Below, piece by piece: positions 22,306 to 34,126 of a stretch of 64,000 nucleotides of DNA. The notes below the pieces were generated by a model. That model searched no databases and was not told the DNA's origin. It was given only the letters and a program-made list of their open reading frames with translations. The stretch covers positions 334,646,793 to 334,710,792 of the forward strand of contig NC_081408.1 of NCBI RefSeq assembly GCF_030272615.1, given 5' to 3'. A program made the translations under genes and the position numbers. The stretch's first letter is position 1. The number at the start of each line of letters is the position of its first letter. The stretch comes from Cryptomeria japonica (lineage: Eukaryota; Streptophyta; Pinopsida; Cupressales; Cupressaceae).

Positions 22306-22498
22306 TCAGAGTCTCTTTGCCTTCTCATTATCATAAATGTCCAGTTTGTTATACGAATCATCTACATATTTGCTAAAGGCAAGTAGAGGGTCCTGAAGTG
22401 GGACATATGCCTTGCATATTCTTTCCAGTTCTTGCTTTGTTTCAATTTGTCTATTATAAATGTCACAATAAATGAATATAACATTGGGGGTAGAGGCA
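22306..22498 (-). pseudogene. C-terminal end of the copia-like element's ORF, beyond the LINE
   Basis: Minus-strand frame that is open from the LINE target site to TGA at 22306-22308 (about 60 codons, including FIYCDIYNRQIE and CKAYVPLQDPLLAF). Read across the target duplication it continues the frame that ends with MGGKYLAS near 30659. The LINE therefore split this ORF. Function unknown. Confidence 0.6.
22480..22498. repeat. LINE target site duplication, left
   Basis: AACATTGGGGGTAGAGGCA, repeated exactly at 30640-30658 (19 bp). Confidence 0.92.
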
Positions 22499-22809
22499 TA
22501 GTCTTTGGGAGAAAACTAAAAAGGCCAGTAGAAGAGAGCATATAAGAAAAGAATGGATAGCAGATGAGAGCGGGAAAGGACAAGTTCAAAGGTCTTTCTT
22601 CAATGGAGTGCGGTCGGGTCTAGAATTCAAATTTGAGCGGGAGTTCTAGTTCGACGTTAGGACAACATGATGCAGATGATTCAAAGATTCCTATAGATGG
22701 AGGGGGCTCATATAGTAAGGATCTTGATGCTCCCTTGGATTTGGGGGACCCAGGGGGAGGACCAAGACCACGTGAAGAATGAATAGCAGATGAGAGTGGG
22801 AAAGGGTAG
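22499..22809 (+). repeat. LINE 5' region with a diverged tandem duplication
   Basis: A phrase (AGCAGATGAGAG then GGGAAAGG then GGTTCAAA-like) occurs at about 22557-22590 and again at 22785-22820, spacing about 230 bp, and GGATCTT / GGGGGACCCA words recur in the same order. It could be two promoter monomers or a duplicated ORF1 start. Confidence 0.45.
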
Positions 22810-23763
22810 GTTCAAACTTCAAAATCAGAAGATGGCAACTCGGAAGGAGCTCTAGGACAACAAGCAGCTAGTAGTTCAGAGAACACTCTGGAAGGAAAAG
22901 TTCCTCGAGAAAAGGATCTTCCATCGACCCCAAAGGATCTTAAGGGGGGACCCAGTTTGAATGGACATACTCGTAAGTGGTCCTCTTTGTTTAGGGTCAA
23001 ACCCAAAGGTAAGTCCTCATTGCCTCTGGTTAAAAATACCTCGAATGTGTCTCAGGGCAAGTTTTCTATCTCTGTTCCAGACCAAATCATAGACCAAAAC
23101 ATTGCTAGAATGGAAAATACATTAATTGGCAACTTTTTAGGGTCTAGACCGAATATAGAGATCGTTCGTGGATTTGTCAAAAGAAAGTGGAACTTGAAAG
23201 ACCAGGTTGATGTGGTTGCAATGAACAAAGGTTGTCTATCCTTCTCTTTTTCTTGTGATGAGGATAGAAGAAACATTCTCTATAGTGGGTCATGAGCAAT
23301 AGGAAAACACATCATGTACATCCAGAAGTGGTACCCTAATGTGGGAAAAGGAAAAAAAAAATTGGTTCAAGTCCCGGTGTGGGTTAAACTCTCAGGGCTT
23401 CCAATGGAATTCTGGGAGGAAGATGTGCTTGCAGGAATAGCCAATACCTTTGGGGAGATTATCGCTATTGACCAGGTCACGACATCCAGAAGAAGGCTTA
23501 TTTATGCTAGGATTTGTGTTGGAGTTGGAGCTGACACCAACATGCCAGAGGAAATAGAGATAGAATCAAAACTGGGGAAGTGGAGGCAAAATGTTGTTTA
23601 TGAAACAATCCCTTTTTCCTGCTTTCATTGTAAAAAAGTAGGACATTGGGCTAAAAAATGCCCAAATATCGAGGGTAAATCTTATCCCCAAGCTAAGGTT
23701 TGGAAAAAAGTTGATAGTTCTCTAAAAGCCTTGGAGTCCAATGACCCAGATCAGGAGAAATAG
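22810..23763 (+). pseudogene. LINE ORF1 (DUF4283-like, CCHC_4 zinc knuckle)
   Basis: Frame open from the stop at 22807 to TAG at 23761, with one internal TGA (23293-23295) at a position where Trp is usual. Residues about 100-160 show the DUF4283-type block (IGNFLGSRPNIEIVRGFVKR, then NKGCLSFSFSCDEDRR). Then come VPVWVKLSGLPMEFW and YARICVGVG. The knuckle is CFHCKKVGHWAKKC (C-x2-C-x4-H-x4-C). The product would bind LINE RNA. No ATG lies near the start, so the true start is unknown. A lysine/glutamate-rich tail seems to continue beyond the stop, to about 24050, with further stops. Confidence 0.82.
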
Positions 23764-24447
23764 TCTCAGGTTGGAAGGACAAAGGAAGAATTCACCAGTG
23801 AAGTGGAAAATAAACTAAAGAAACTAGATAGCGAAAAAATAGATCATCAGGAGATGGAGTAGAGCGGTAAGGATTCAGAGCATCGAAAAAAAGACAACAA
23901 ACAGAATGAGGAATTGGAAGATGATAAGACAGAGTTAGTCTTAGATAAGTATGAGAGTAAAGGAGATAAAAATCCCATAGATAACAAAGAGGAAGGAGAT
24001 AATTTTAACCTCGTATCAAACTCTCAAGATCTATATAAAGAAACAAATTGGTTGTAGGAGGCCCAACCTGATAACATTCTGGACCAAGGGCTATCAGAAT
24101 CTCATTAGCTTCCCCAACAAAAGTAAAGCTAACCTTTCTGGAGGAACAAGTTCCAAAATGGGGAGATAAGGAAGACATCAAAAAGGCACTGGGGAAGAAT
24201 GAAACAAAGAAAGAGGAAGAAGAAGTAGTAGAGGAAAAAAGAAAGAACAAGAAAAAAAAAAGAATAACAATAACCTCATCAATAGTACACTAACTAGAAA
24301 TACCAGAAGCAGGCTTGGGGATGTGGGAGTGCAACACACTTCTACAGGAAGACATTCAAATGCCAAAAAGAGATCAATGGAAACAAGAAGGAATATAGCA
24401 GATGGTACCCAAAGAACCATCTTTGAGGCAGGTATTTCTAAAAATTC
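23764..24447 (+). other. Decayed ORF1 tail and intergenic part of the LINE
   Basis: In the ORF1 frame this reads as an acidic, lysine-rich low-complexity tail broken by several stops; an A-rich run lies near 24250-24262. Nothing else is seen. Confidence 0.5.
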
Positions 24448-27400
24448 ATGAAGATCATCTCTTGGAATATTTGAGGATTGAACAACCCTCACAAACACGA
24501 TTTAGTTAAAAGTATGATTAGAGATAAAAATCTTGATATTTTTTTTATTCAAGAAACTAAGATGGTAAAAGATAAATTTGAAAGCTTGAAGATGTTCAAA
24601 AATAGAGGAGTCAGTGGAGGGAGCTCAAAAGGTGCCTCAGGAGGAATTGTTACCTTCTAGAACAAAAATAATGTAGAAGGTGAGGTACTGATTCAGTACA
24701 ATAATCTAGCTTGCATTAGATTTAAGAACCTTAAAAATTGCACTACTTGGGTCTTAACTAACTTATATGCTCCTAACACTAAGACTGGTAGAAGTGAGTT
24801 GTGGAGAATTCTTACTGGGTTAAGAAGCACGTTTGTTGAGGACGGCTGGATTATCATGGGAGACTTCAACACCTCGTTGAAGGAAAATGAGAAAAAGGGA
24901 GGGAGTCAAGCTAATCTAGACAGTAGATTGGATTTGATGGACTTTATAAACAATAATGCCATCCATGACCTGGAGCTGTAAGGAGTTAAATTCACTTGGA
25001 CTAATAGAAGAAGTGGTGAGAATTTGATTCAGGTTAGACTTGATAGCACTCCTATACTTAGATTGGTTTAACCTTCATGTTTGCTCTTTATCTTCTCATA
25101 CAAGGGCAAGATCAGATCACTACCCAATAACCTTTATGGCTGAAGCAAAGTATAGAAGGATTCCCTTATATAGATTTGAAAGAATGTGGACTAGACACCC
25201 AGATCTGGAAAGTAAGATTAAGGATTGGTGGCAGGTCAGTATTCAAGGAAATGCCATGTATAGAGTGGTTAAAAAGCTAAAGATTGTTAAAGATAGTGTT
25301 AAGAAGTGGAATAAGGAATGCTTTGGGAATATCTTTGCCTCAAAAGCCACAATTCTCGTAGAGCTCAAGGATATCCAGGATGAGATACAGAATAACGGTT
25401 ACACTAATACGTCTAGAGATGCTAAAGATCTTATTCTTATGAGATATCATGATATTATAGGTAAAGAGGAAACCTACTGGAAACAAAGATCAAGAAATGT
25501 CTAGTTGAAGGAAGGGGACAGGAATACTAAATACTTCCATATATCCACCTTAAGACATAAGGCCATTAATAGAATAGTTCAAATTAAAGTGAATGGCAAA
25601 TGTGTTGAAGAAGATGAATCCATGAGCAGGGCTGCTATGGAATTTTTTTCCAACTTACTTTCTAAGGATCAAAATTTGGATATACAGGCCCAAAGGAACC
25701 TCCTGGATAGTATACCTACCATTTTAGGGGATGATCAGAATGCTGACCTAACTGTTGTCCCTTCCCATGATGAAATTCCAATACCTGTCAACTCCTTTGA
25801 GGGCAACAAGGCCCTAGGTCCAGATGGCTTTCCCATGTTCTTCTTTCAAATGTACTGGCATATTATTGGAGATGATGTGTCCAGAGCTGTGAAAGAGTTT
25901 TTTGGTGCTAGAAATTTTTGAAAGAAGTTAATGGTACTTTTATTGCTCTTATCCCCAAAAAGATGGGGGCTGATTCCATGGACCTCTTTAGACCTATTAG
26001 TCTATGCAACTCTCTTTATAAGATAATTTCCAATGTTCTTACTTCTAGAATTCTAAAGTTTCTCCCCTCCATCATTTCTCCTCAGCAAAGTGGGTTTGTC
26101 CCGGGTAGACAAATCTTGGATTTGATCATCTTTGTCCATGAAAATATCCTCTTTGTCTTTCTCTAAAAAAGAAGGTTTTTTTCTGATGCTAAACCTCTCT
26201 AAAGCCTACGATAGAGTGGATTGGGATTTTATGATGGATGTTCTCTTTGCTTTTGGCTTCAGCTCTAGAAGTGTCAGCCTTATTAGGCAATTAGTCTCTT
26301 TGGCTTCTTTCTTTGTTTTAATGAATCGATCTCCTTCACCTTTCTTTAAAGCTTCTAGAGGTTTCAGGCAAGGGGATCCTCTATCCCCAGTTATCTTTAT
26401 CATTATGGCAGAGTGTCTAGGGAGATGTATTGGGAAGTTGGTTGAGAAAAGGGAGTTTTGTGGTTTGAATCCTTCTTCTGTAGATCAAATATGTTCCCAT
26501 CCGTAGTTTGTTGATGACTCTATAATAATGGGGAAAGCTACAATGAAGGACTCTAGAAGTTTAAAAAAGGCTCTAAATAGCTATGGAGATGCCACTAGTC
26601 AACTTATTAATTGGTCTAAAAGCTTTGTTTATTTTATCAACACCCTAGAGAGGAGGAGGATTAAAATTAGTAATATCTCGGGTTGTCAAATTGGAAGTCT
26701 TCCTGCTTCTTACTTGGGGCTCCCCTTATGCCATGATCCTCCTGATACTTTTTGGGGAGCCTTGGTGGACAAATTCCACAAGAAGTTGTCTAGCTATAAG
26801 AATTCTCTTCTTAGCCACGCAGGTAAGGTTCAATTGCTGAAATCCACTCTACAAAGTATTCCTCTCTATGCCATCAGTCTCTTTAGGATTCTTGCTAAGT
26901 ATGTGGAGGCCATTGAAAAGATTCAGAGAACTTTTTTATGGACAGGTGTTGAGGAGAAGAAGAGAATGAATTTGATTGCATGGGAGAAGGTCAGCAAGCC
27001 TATAACAAAGGGAAGTCTAGGCCTTAGAAGAACAAGAGACATAAATGAGTTCCTTATGGCCAAGCAGATTTGGAGAGGATATAAAAATCAAGGAGAGTGG
27101 AAAATGATATGGGATAACAAATATAAAAGTCAATGTCTGACTCTTCAATGCTTCCTTAAAGTGGAGAATATCCCAATTGGATCCAATATTTGGAAAAATG
27201 TTTCTAGAACAAGAGACTTAATTGTCAAAGGTGCAAAATGGAAATTGGGGAAAGGGAATCTTATCCAGTTCTGGGATGATCCTTGGCTTCTAGAGAACCC
27301 TTTGAATGAAAACCCTGATTGGAACAGATTTTAGAACCAATGCAAGGAAAGATTTGGAATCAAGGTGGATGATTACTGGGAAGATGGATAGTGGAAGGAT

Positions 27401-28630
27401 TTATCTCAGGTGGATCAGTCTTTGGGTAGTTTGAATAAAGTTATGATTTCTATGGTGAGGGTTGAAGAAGAAGACCATTTAATTTGGAAATTCATAGCTA
27501 GTGGTACTTTCATAGTGGCCTTTTGTATCATCAACAATTCTCCAACATGGAAAGCCCATGCTAGGTTAAGGCTTGGGTGAAAGGCCTCACCCCTAAGATA
27601 AACATTTTCTTCTAGACAACCCTACAAGATAAAATTCTTACTACTGAGAATATCAGAAAAAGAGGTATTAGTATGCCTATTTTTTGTATTTTTTGTAAGA
27701 AGAATGAGTAGACCATTAATCATATGCTCTTTCATTGCCCTTTCTCTGCTGATGTTTGGGGAAGCTATCTGGATCACTTCATAATCAGTTGGGGTTTCCC
27801 TAAGTCGATTCAGGAGATTTTCAACTCTTGGCATCACCCTTCAAGAAATAAATTCACAACCTTATTATGGAAAATTGCCTTACCTCATATGTGTTGGGGT
27901 ATATGGAAAGAGAGAAATGACAAAGTTTTTAGAGAAAAGATTACTAAGGCTAAAATTGTGTTTGAAAAAGTAAAAAGAAGTATAGTGGAAAATATGAATA
28001 TCATAGGAGGCATCAATAATCCTCAAGATAAGGATGATCAATTTATCTACAAAAAGTGGAGATTAAAGGGTCAAGAGCACTTTCAGATCAACCCTAGAGA
28101 GGGCATGATATGGATTAGTCTGCCCAATGGATGGATGAAAATAAATTTTGATGCGGCCTCAAAGGGTAACCTGGGTGTTGCAGGATGTGGAGTGGTCCTT
28201 AGGGACGAATGGGGAATTTGCAAAATCATAAAAAGTATTCTCATAGGAAATCAGACAAATCATGTTGCCGAAGCTACAGCGGTTTACCATGGGATGACCG
28301 TTGCCAAGGAAGCTAAATGCACTAAAGTTTGGTGTGAAGGAGACTCATTAAACATAATCAATTGTTTAAATATGAAATTCCCACCTTCTTGGTCAATTAG
28401 TAATGCTATTAAAGCAACTAGGAAAATGAGCAAAGAATTTGAAATGTGTATTTTTACACGTGTATAGGGAGGCCAATGCCTCTGCTGATTGGGCTGCCAA
28501 CCTAGCTTGCCAATTGGGAGACATCATTACTAGTTATGGTGAAAGTGAGATTGCAAGTGAAATCAAATACCTTCTTAATCTGGACCGGAGTCAAACTAGG
28601 CAACGTGGTACTTTTAATCAATATTTCTAA
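24448..28630 (+). pseudogene. LINE ORF2: endonuclease, reverse transcriptase, RNase H
   Basis: ATG at 24448 (MKIISWNI). Endonuclease motifs: ISWN, FIQETK, NLYAPN, GDFN (24860), TRARSDHYPI (25100). RT motifs: LGPDGFPMFFF (25813), SGFVPGRQILD (26091), LSKAYDRVDWDF (26200), RGFRQGDPLSP (26360), FVDD (about 26508), then SYLGLPL. A zinc-RVT region lies about 27600-27760 (CIFCKKNE, HMLFHCPFS). RNase H: INFDAASKGN, AEATAVYHGM, CEGDSLN, ANASADWAA. The frame is broken by TAG/TAA/TGA codons (24472, 24658, 24979, 25502 and several in 27330-27715) and by frameshifts near 25030, 25915, 26160 and 28440. The RT active site is FVDD, as is common in plant LINEs. Confidence 0.9.
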
Positions 28631-28803
28631 TGCCTCTTCCTCCTTTTTCGATGCAGGGTTATTTCTAAGATAATGAGCATTTATATAGGTGCCTTATCAT
28701 AATTATTTGGCATGGATTTTGGGAGTTCTTATAGAGCACCCACAAAAACTAGAGGAGAGGTTATCAAGCTAAGAGAAAGAACTTCAAGGAAAGTGTTGAA
28801 AAA
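28631..28803 (+). other. Spacer between LINE ORF2 and ORF3
   Basis: About 170 bp, no frame of note. Confidence 0.5.
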
Positions 28804-30408
28804 ATGGCAGGTAACAAGAAAAGATTTGAACCCACTTCCTACTCTGACTGGAGAAAGAACAACGAAGTCTGGGATATCCTTTAGTAGGGGGGTCTAAATG
28901 TTTTCATGGAGAAACTAAGTGGGAAAGACCCCACAATTACCAGCTATTTCATCAAGAACTGGAAAAATGGCAAAATCCTTATCGAGTCCTAGATGATGAA
29001 TGCTGATGAGGAGGTCATAGTCGAGGCCACGGGGATGACTACTGAGGGAATGAAATTTTATAGGGATCACAATATATCAGATAAAGTAGCAGATAAGTTT
29101 CCTGTCATAGATTAAGAGAGGAGAAAGATGATTAAAATCGACAACTCCTACCATGCTTCGAAGAGGATTTGTAGGCCATGGAGGTTTGTTTTATTCGCTT
29201 CTATTACCTACATTACTTTAGATGGTAGGTTTACTAGAGCCTACGAGCATCACTTTGTTTTTCTCAACCATTTTTGTCATGGGGAAAAGGTAAGCCTGCC
29301 TTATTACCTTGCATGCTCAATGGACCATACTATCAAGGAGGTTCAGAAGGATCCTAAAGGCGACCATGCCCTCCACTAGGGGCTTATGGTCCTGGTTTGT
29401 AAAATACTTAAGGGGAAGTGTATTGAAAAGCCTATTAAAGGAAAAAATGCAAGAGATGAGACTACGGAGAGTGAAGCTAGAAGATTTAACTTTGAATTGG
29501 AGACTGAGGGAGAATAAGAAGATACTAGCAAAAAAGGGAGAAATAAGGCCAAGAGGAGAAGGATTGTGGTGGAATCAGAAATGTCAGAGTTTGAAACTGA
29601 ATCCTTTGAGAAAAAAATTGTTAAAAAAAAGAAAGGGAAAGCAACTAGAAAGTAGACTCAGAGGAAGAACACTAAAAAGGGTAACAACATAGACATCAGC
29701 CACATTATAGTTGATTCTGAGGAGGATGCTAAAGAAAACAAGAAGGAAGAGGGTCAGGATAAAGAAGGGGAGGTTAATCCGGTGATGGGCAACATTGAGG
29801 TTTTGAACACCACAAGTCTGCAAAAGGAGGATAAAGGGGATACAAGTGGTAGTGTTGATAATGATACTATTAAAGCTTTCTATGAGACCATCACTACCAT
29901 CGTGAAGGATATCAATAGTTTGAAGACAAAAACAAAGGCTATCACAAGAGTTATTGTTGGTGATAAGCCCCTGGCTGAACATGTTAAAGAACTTGTTGTT
30001 GTTCTACACAATGCAAAAGCTATTGAATGTATGGTGGGAAAAATCATAGAAATGGAACAAAAGGTCAATGAGATGGGAGATAGCAAGGAAATGGAAAATA
30101 AAATGAATAACTTTGGTAGTAGAATCGACAGGTTGGAACTCAATGTTAAGAAAATTGTAGACCAAAATTTTCAAATCCTCAAAGCGTCGGTGGACAACAT
30201 GAACATCCTAATCAGCAGGTTTGAGAACAATGTTGAGAAGGATGGTGATAAAGAGTAGCCAAATAAGAAGGGTCATGAAAAGAGGACCAGAGCTAACATA
30301 AAGATCAAGGGCGACATCAAAGGTCGTGAGCTGGAGGAATTAAAGACATCGGTGAACAACATGAAACAAATGGTTGTTCATGCTGAGGAAATTATGAAAA
30401 GTATTTAG
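28804..30408 (+). pseudogene. LINE ORF3, unknown protein with coiled-coil C-terminus
   Basis: One frame of 535 codons from ATG 28804 (MAGNKKRFEP) to TAG 30406 with eight internal stops (TAG 28882, 28885, 28990, 29377, 29653, 30256; TAA 29113, 29515) and no frameshift. The N-terminal 190 residues look globular (ITSYFIKNW, EVIVEATGMTTEGMKFY, SITYITLDGRFTRAYEHHFV, LPYYLACSMDH). The middle is lysine/arginine-rich, nuclear-signal-like (KGRNKAKRRR, KKIVKKKKGK). The C-terminal 190 residues are helical coiled coil (MEQKVNEMGDSKEMENKMN). No enzyme motif. The globular part recalls proteins encoded by extra ORFs of plant retroelements, by general look only. It could be a transduced or captured ORF. Confidence 0.6.
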
Positions 30409-30639
30409 GTCTCTGTCTCTATTTCTGTAGGGGTCCTTGGGTCTGTCTTTTTGTTGTCTCTCTGCTTTCCTTTCACTGTCTGTTTCTAGTTTTTTATTAT
30501 ATGTTATGTAAGTTGATCCCTTTCGATGGGATCATTTTTTCTTTTTGAAGTGATCAGGCAATTTTCTTTCTAGTAGTTCTATTCTCCTGGCTTGTACAAT
30601 GTTTGGGTACCTTTCAAATACCTTCTTTTACATAATCAA
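30409..30639 (+). other. LINE 3' untranslated region
   Basis: T- and C-rich, with GATCCCTTTCGATGGGATCA (a short inverted repeat, GATCCC/GGGATC) near 30513-30532 and an end CTTTTACATAATCAA next to the target duplication. The style is that of plant L1 3' ends. Confidence 0.7.
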
Positions 30640-30658
30640 AACATTGGGGGTAGAGGCA
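30640..30658. repeat. LINE target site duplication, right
   Basis: AACATTGGGGGTAGAGGCA, identical to 22480-22498. Confidence 0.92.
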
Positions 30659-33600
30659 AGATACTTTCCTCCCATTTCAATAGCTTTACTCAACAAACTC
30701 TTATTGTGTGATATATCCTTTTTACCAATATAAATATCCTTAGTCAACTTTTCTCCATATTTCTTCTTTTGATTCTTTTGAACATAGACATGAGTAGCTT
30801 CTTCTAGTGACTTTATTTGATTAGATGAATCTATAACTTACTGACCAAGTTTGTTGATAGGTGTAGGAAGATGTGCAGGAGATGTTTCCAGTAGTAAACC
30901 AAATAGAATTTCTACTACAGACTGAATTATTTCAGCTTTAATCTTATTCTCTTTCAACCTCTTCTTATGTGCTCTAGATTGCATAATGTTATCAATCTTC
31001 ATCATTTCTAATTCACTCATATTGTCTACATCAATGGTTTCTAAGATACTCAAAAACTCATCATCAGCCTCATCAATCTATTTTTTCTTTGCCAGTTTAG
31101 AGGATACGACTTTAATGATTGATTTCTCAGTATTCTCCTCTATTTTCTTTTCAGGTGACTGAGTGACAATATTTCTAGTAAGCTCTATCTAGGTGATAAT
31201 AATGACTGGTGGAGATTGGGGTTTCTCCAGTTGTTTTGTTGCTGGTGGATTTTCCACTTTTAGTTGAGTTGTCGGTTGCTCAACTAATTTGACCTGTGAA
31301 TCTTCAACATTTGGGGGGTCCATATCTAGGGCAGTGTTAGTTCTAGATAGGTCAACTTTGTCTTGAACATCATCAACATCTTCTGCATTCTTAGAAGATT
31401 GTACAAGTTCTTCCATTCTTTTGATTTTTAAAGCTATATTGTGGGTCTCTGTCTCAAGAATTGACCTTTTTCTATTAAGAAGCTTTAATCTTCTTGCATT
31501 GAACATAAATTGTGCTTTATACCTTTCCACTAAAATGCTAATTGCATCTTTTGAGAATTCATGGAAATATTATATAAATACTTCATCAATAATTTCCTTT
31601 TCAACCTTTACAACTTCTTCCCATTTATTCAAAAGAATTGTGTACAAATAATTTCAAACAACTTTCTCAATATCATGAGGTAGTCTAATATAATGACATA
31701 AATGAGTGATTACATGTTCCACAACTTCTTCTTTCTCTTTTGCAGTGGAAGAATCAAAATACTCTTTAACATTTTCAAACTTGTTTCTCCCCAATGTCTT
31801 CATAGTCCTCTCAAAATGACTCTTAGGTTTGAACTTAGAAATGTCAATAGGTGCAGTTGCCTTAGGCATTTCCTTAACCTTTTTTGACACTTTTTTGATT
31901 GACTTTACCTTCTTTGGTTCTTCATCAAAATTTGTTCCCTCATATTCTGGTTGCAAAATTAATTTCCTGCTTCTCTTCTTTGTCTCCTTCTTTATATATA
32001 CTTCCGGTTTCGGTTCCTTTTTGGTTTGGATGCTCTGGGTAACCCTAGCACTTTTTATTGCTAGAGATGCTTCATCAGATTTCTTATTCCTTCCTCTTGC
32101 ACTTTTAGCAGGTGCAATACTGGTTTGAGCAGGTGCATCTTGGACTGGTACAATGTCCAATTTAGCTTTCTTTTTTACTATAGGTGATGCTAATAGGTTA
32201 TTAGCATAACCAACCAGTAGATCATAGTTCACCTCATAACTCATGTCCTCCACTCTATTGCTTCCATCAAGCAAAAAATAGTGGTAACAATGAAGATTAT
32301 GTCTTTTTCAAAGTGCTTTACTGCTTCTTCCGGTAGTCTCATTCTCATACTCATCTTCTTTTGAAACTCATTGAAATACTTATTCATGGTAGCAGGGAAA
32401 GTATTCTTTACAACCTTGATGCTATTCTTAATTTGAGCTGAGACCAATGAGTCCTTTGACCACTCAATGTCTCCAATTCATGGTAGAAAGTTCTGAAAAT
32501 AAGAGAATAATCCAACCAATAGCTAACCAAACTTGAATTTCAAACTGCTATCCTTTTTGATAGATTGCAAATTCAAAAATAATTGACTCCTGATAGCTTC
32601 ACAGAGATCATAATCTACATTATCAACAATCATTCTCTGAGTTGTATGAACTGCTACTGAAGGAACACTATTAAGTCTACTAGAGTAAAATACTCGGTAG
32701 CCTATCATCATTGCTACTAGTTTTACTACAGGTTCTTTAATAGTGTTGACAAAGAAAGCATGCCCATCAGATGTAGAACTGGTTAGGTTAAAGATGGTGT
32801 CCTTAGAAATTCTTCTCAACTTAGGTACTACACCGATTGAGAAATAACCATTTACAGCCTAAATGGCTTCCTTCGTAATTGTGTGAGTCCTTTCTAAATA
32901 AATGTGTTTTCCATCAACTCAAATCAAAATGATTTGAATAAGTGCTTCTTCGAAATCTTCAATAAAATAAGCAGGATTGTGAAAACCATTTTCAAAAACC
33001 CTATCATACTTTGTCTTAATCTTTCCATTTTCATCACAAAGCGATTTCAACTGTGTATAGATGTATAGAGACCCTAGATCCTATATCTTACAGTCAATAT
33101 GGCTGGATACATCTCCTTTGACCAAAACACAACTTGGGACTTGTGACAAAGCATTATACGACATAATTTGTTCTGGTTGACTACTTCCATGGGCTCAGAG
33201 GTAATCATTAACCTCTCTATACTCTTTGAAGATGATTCCATTTTAGATATACAAAATTCAAAGTAGAATATTCAAGGAAAATACCTAGATTCGCACTCGC
33301 TCCCTCGTTTACTGGTTGAAATCCCAAATGAACACCAGTTCGGCTTTGTGCCACCTTGAATTCAACTTGATTACATGAATCACAAAATACTTCAGTAATT
33401 TGACAGCAAGAGAATCTTTCTTAACTCAATAAGTGCTCCAATTTTCTTTCTTGAATGCGTTAGGGTAAAAATAACAAAGTAAAAACATGCTTGTATCCTT
33501 ATACCTACCACATTAAATGCTCACCCATTAGGGTTGTGAACCCTAATTTCACTACTCAAGAAGTAAACTGGTTGATAACATATCAAGAGAAAGATCAAAA

Positions 33601-34064
33601 TTACAAATTCAAATTTTCTTACCACTCATTCATCACAAGGGGTCCAAAGGTGGATTTACCATTTAAGTTCCACTTAGCCATTTGACAAGGCTTAGTTCAC
33701 CATAGGAGGGTTCTCTTCACTAGGTGAAGGAGCAATCTCCCCTTTCGGTGAGTCATCATTCTTTTTCCTCCAAGTGCAGTTCATTTCCTCTTTAACTTCT
33801 TCAACACTTACTTTTTTTTTACCTTTCAGATCTTTTGTAGAGTTGACCAATTTGCTATTCTCACCATTTGCTATTTTCAACCTCCTCAGCCAAAGCATCA
33901 ATATTGGCTTCATTTGAAGAACTATTATCAGATATTTCTAATAGCTATTTAGTAAGCTCTCTCCTTTTGTTTTGAGAAGCTTTCACTTTGACACTTAGGG
34001 TTTCTATTTCATTTCTACTAACTTCTAGCTCTCTAGCCATCTAAAGGTAGCTCATATCCCCCAT
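30659..34064 (-). pseudogene. Decayed ORF of the copia-like element, unknown product
   Basis: Starts at ATG 34064 (MGDMSYL), about 50 bp after the PBS, and runs on the minus strand in at least three frame segments to the LINE site, with many stops. Order: a short coiled coil (ELEVSRNEIETLSVKVKAS), a globular part about 33200-32250 (YVDGKHIYLERTHTITKEA-like, VAMMIGYRVFYSSRLNSVP, VDYDLCEAIRSQLFLNL, MRMRLPEEAVKHF), a lysine-rich basic part 32274-31654 (KKSDEASLAIKSARVTQS, KKRSRKLILQPEYEG), then a helical tail. No gag capsid, protease, RT or integrase motif seen. It looks like a substitute cargo ORF of a non-autonomous element. It continues at 22306-22498. Confidence 0.55.
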
Positions 34065-34111
34065 GGTGGTTTTAATACTTCCTTCTAAGCAGTTAGGATT
34101 CACAGAAGTTA

Positions 34112-34125
34112 GGCTTTGATACCAA
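34112..34125 (-). other. Primer binding site of the copia-like element
   Basis: Minus strand TTGGTATCAAAGCC, one base inside the LTR end. It is close to the common initiator-Met PBS TGGTATCAGAGC. Confidence 0.85.
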
Positions 34126-34126
34126 T

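Larger units (their letters stand above)
22499..30639 (+). mobile_element. L1-type plant LINE, near full length, with an extra third ORF
   Basis: 8.14 kb between perfect 19-bp target duplications. Order: 5' region, ORF1 with DUF4283-like domain and CCHC knuckle, ORF2 with endonuclease, RT, zinc region and RNase H, then an additional 535-codon frame, then a 3' end (TCGATGGGATCA ... TTTACATAATCAAA) that is typical of plant L1. There is no long poly(A), only a short A-rich tail. All three frames are broken, so it is inactive. Because target duplications enclose it, ORF3 was part of the inserted RNA. Confidence 0.9.

Noticed and set aside
24448-28630. Host gene encoding an endonuclease or RNase H
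   Set aside because: Domain order and target duplications show a LINE ORF2.
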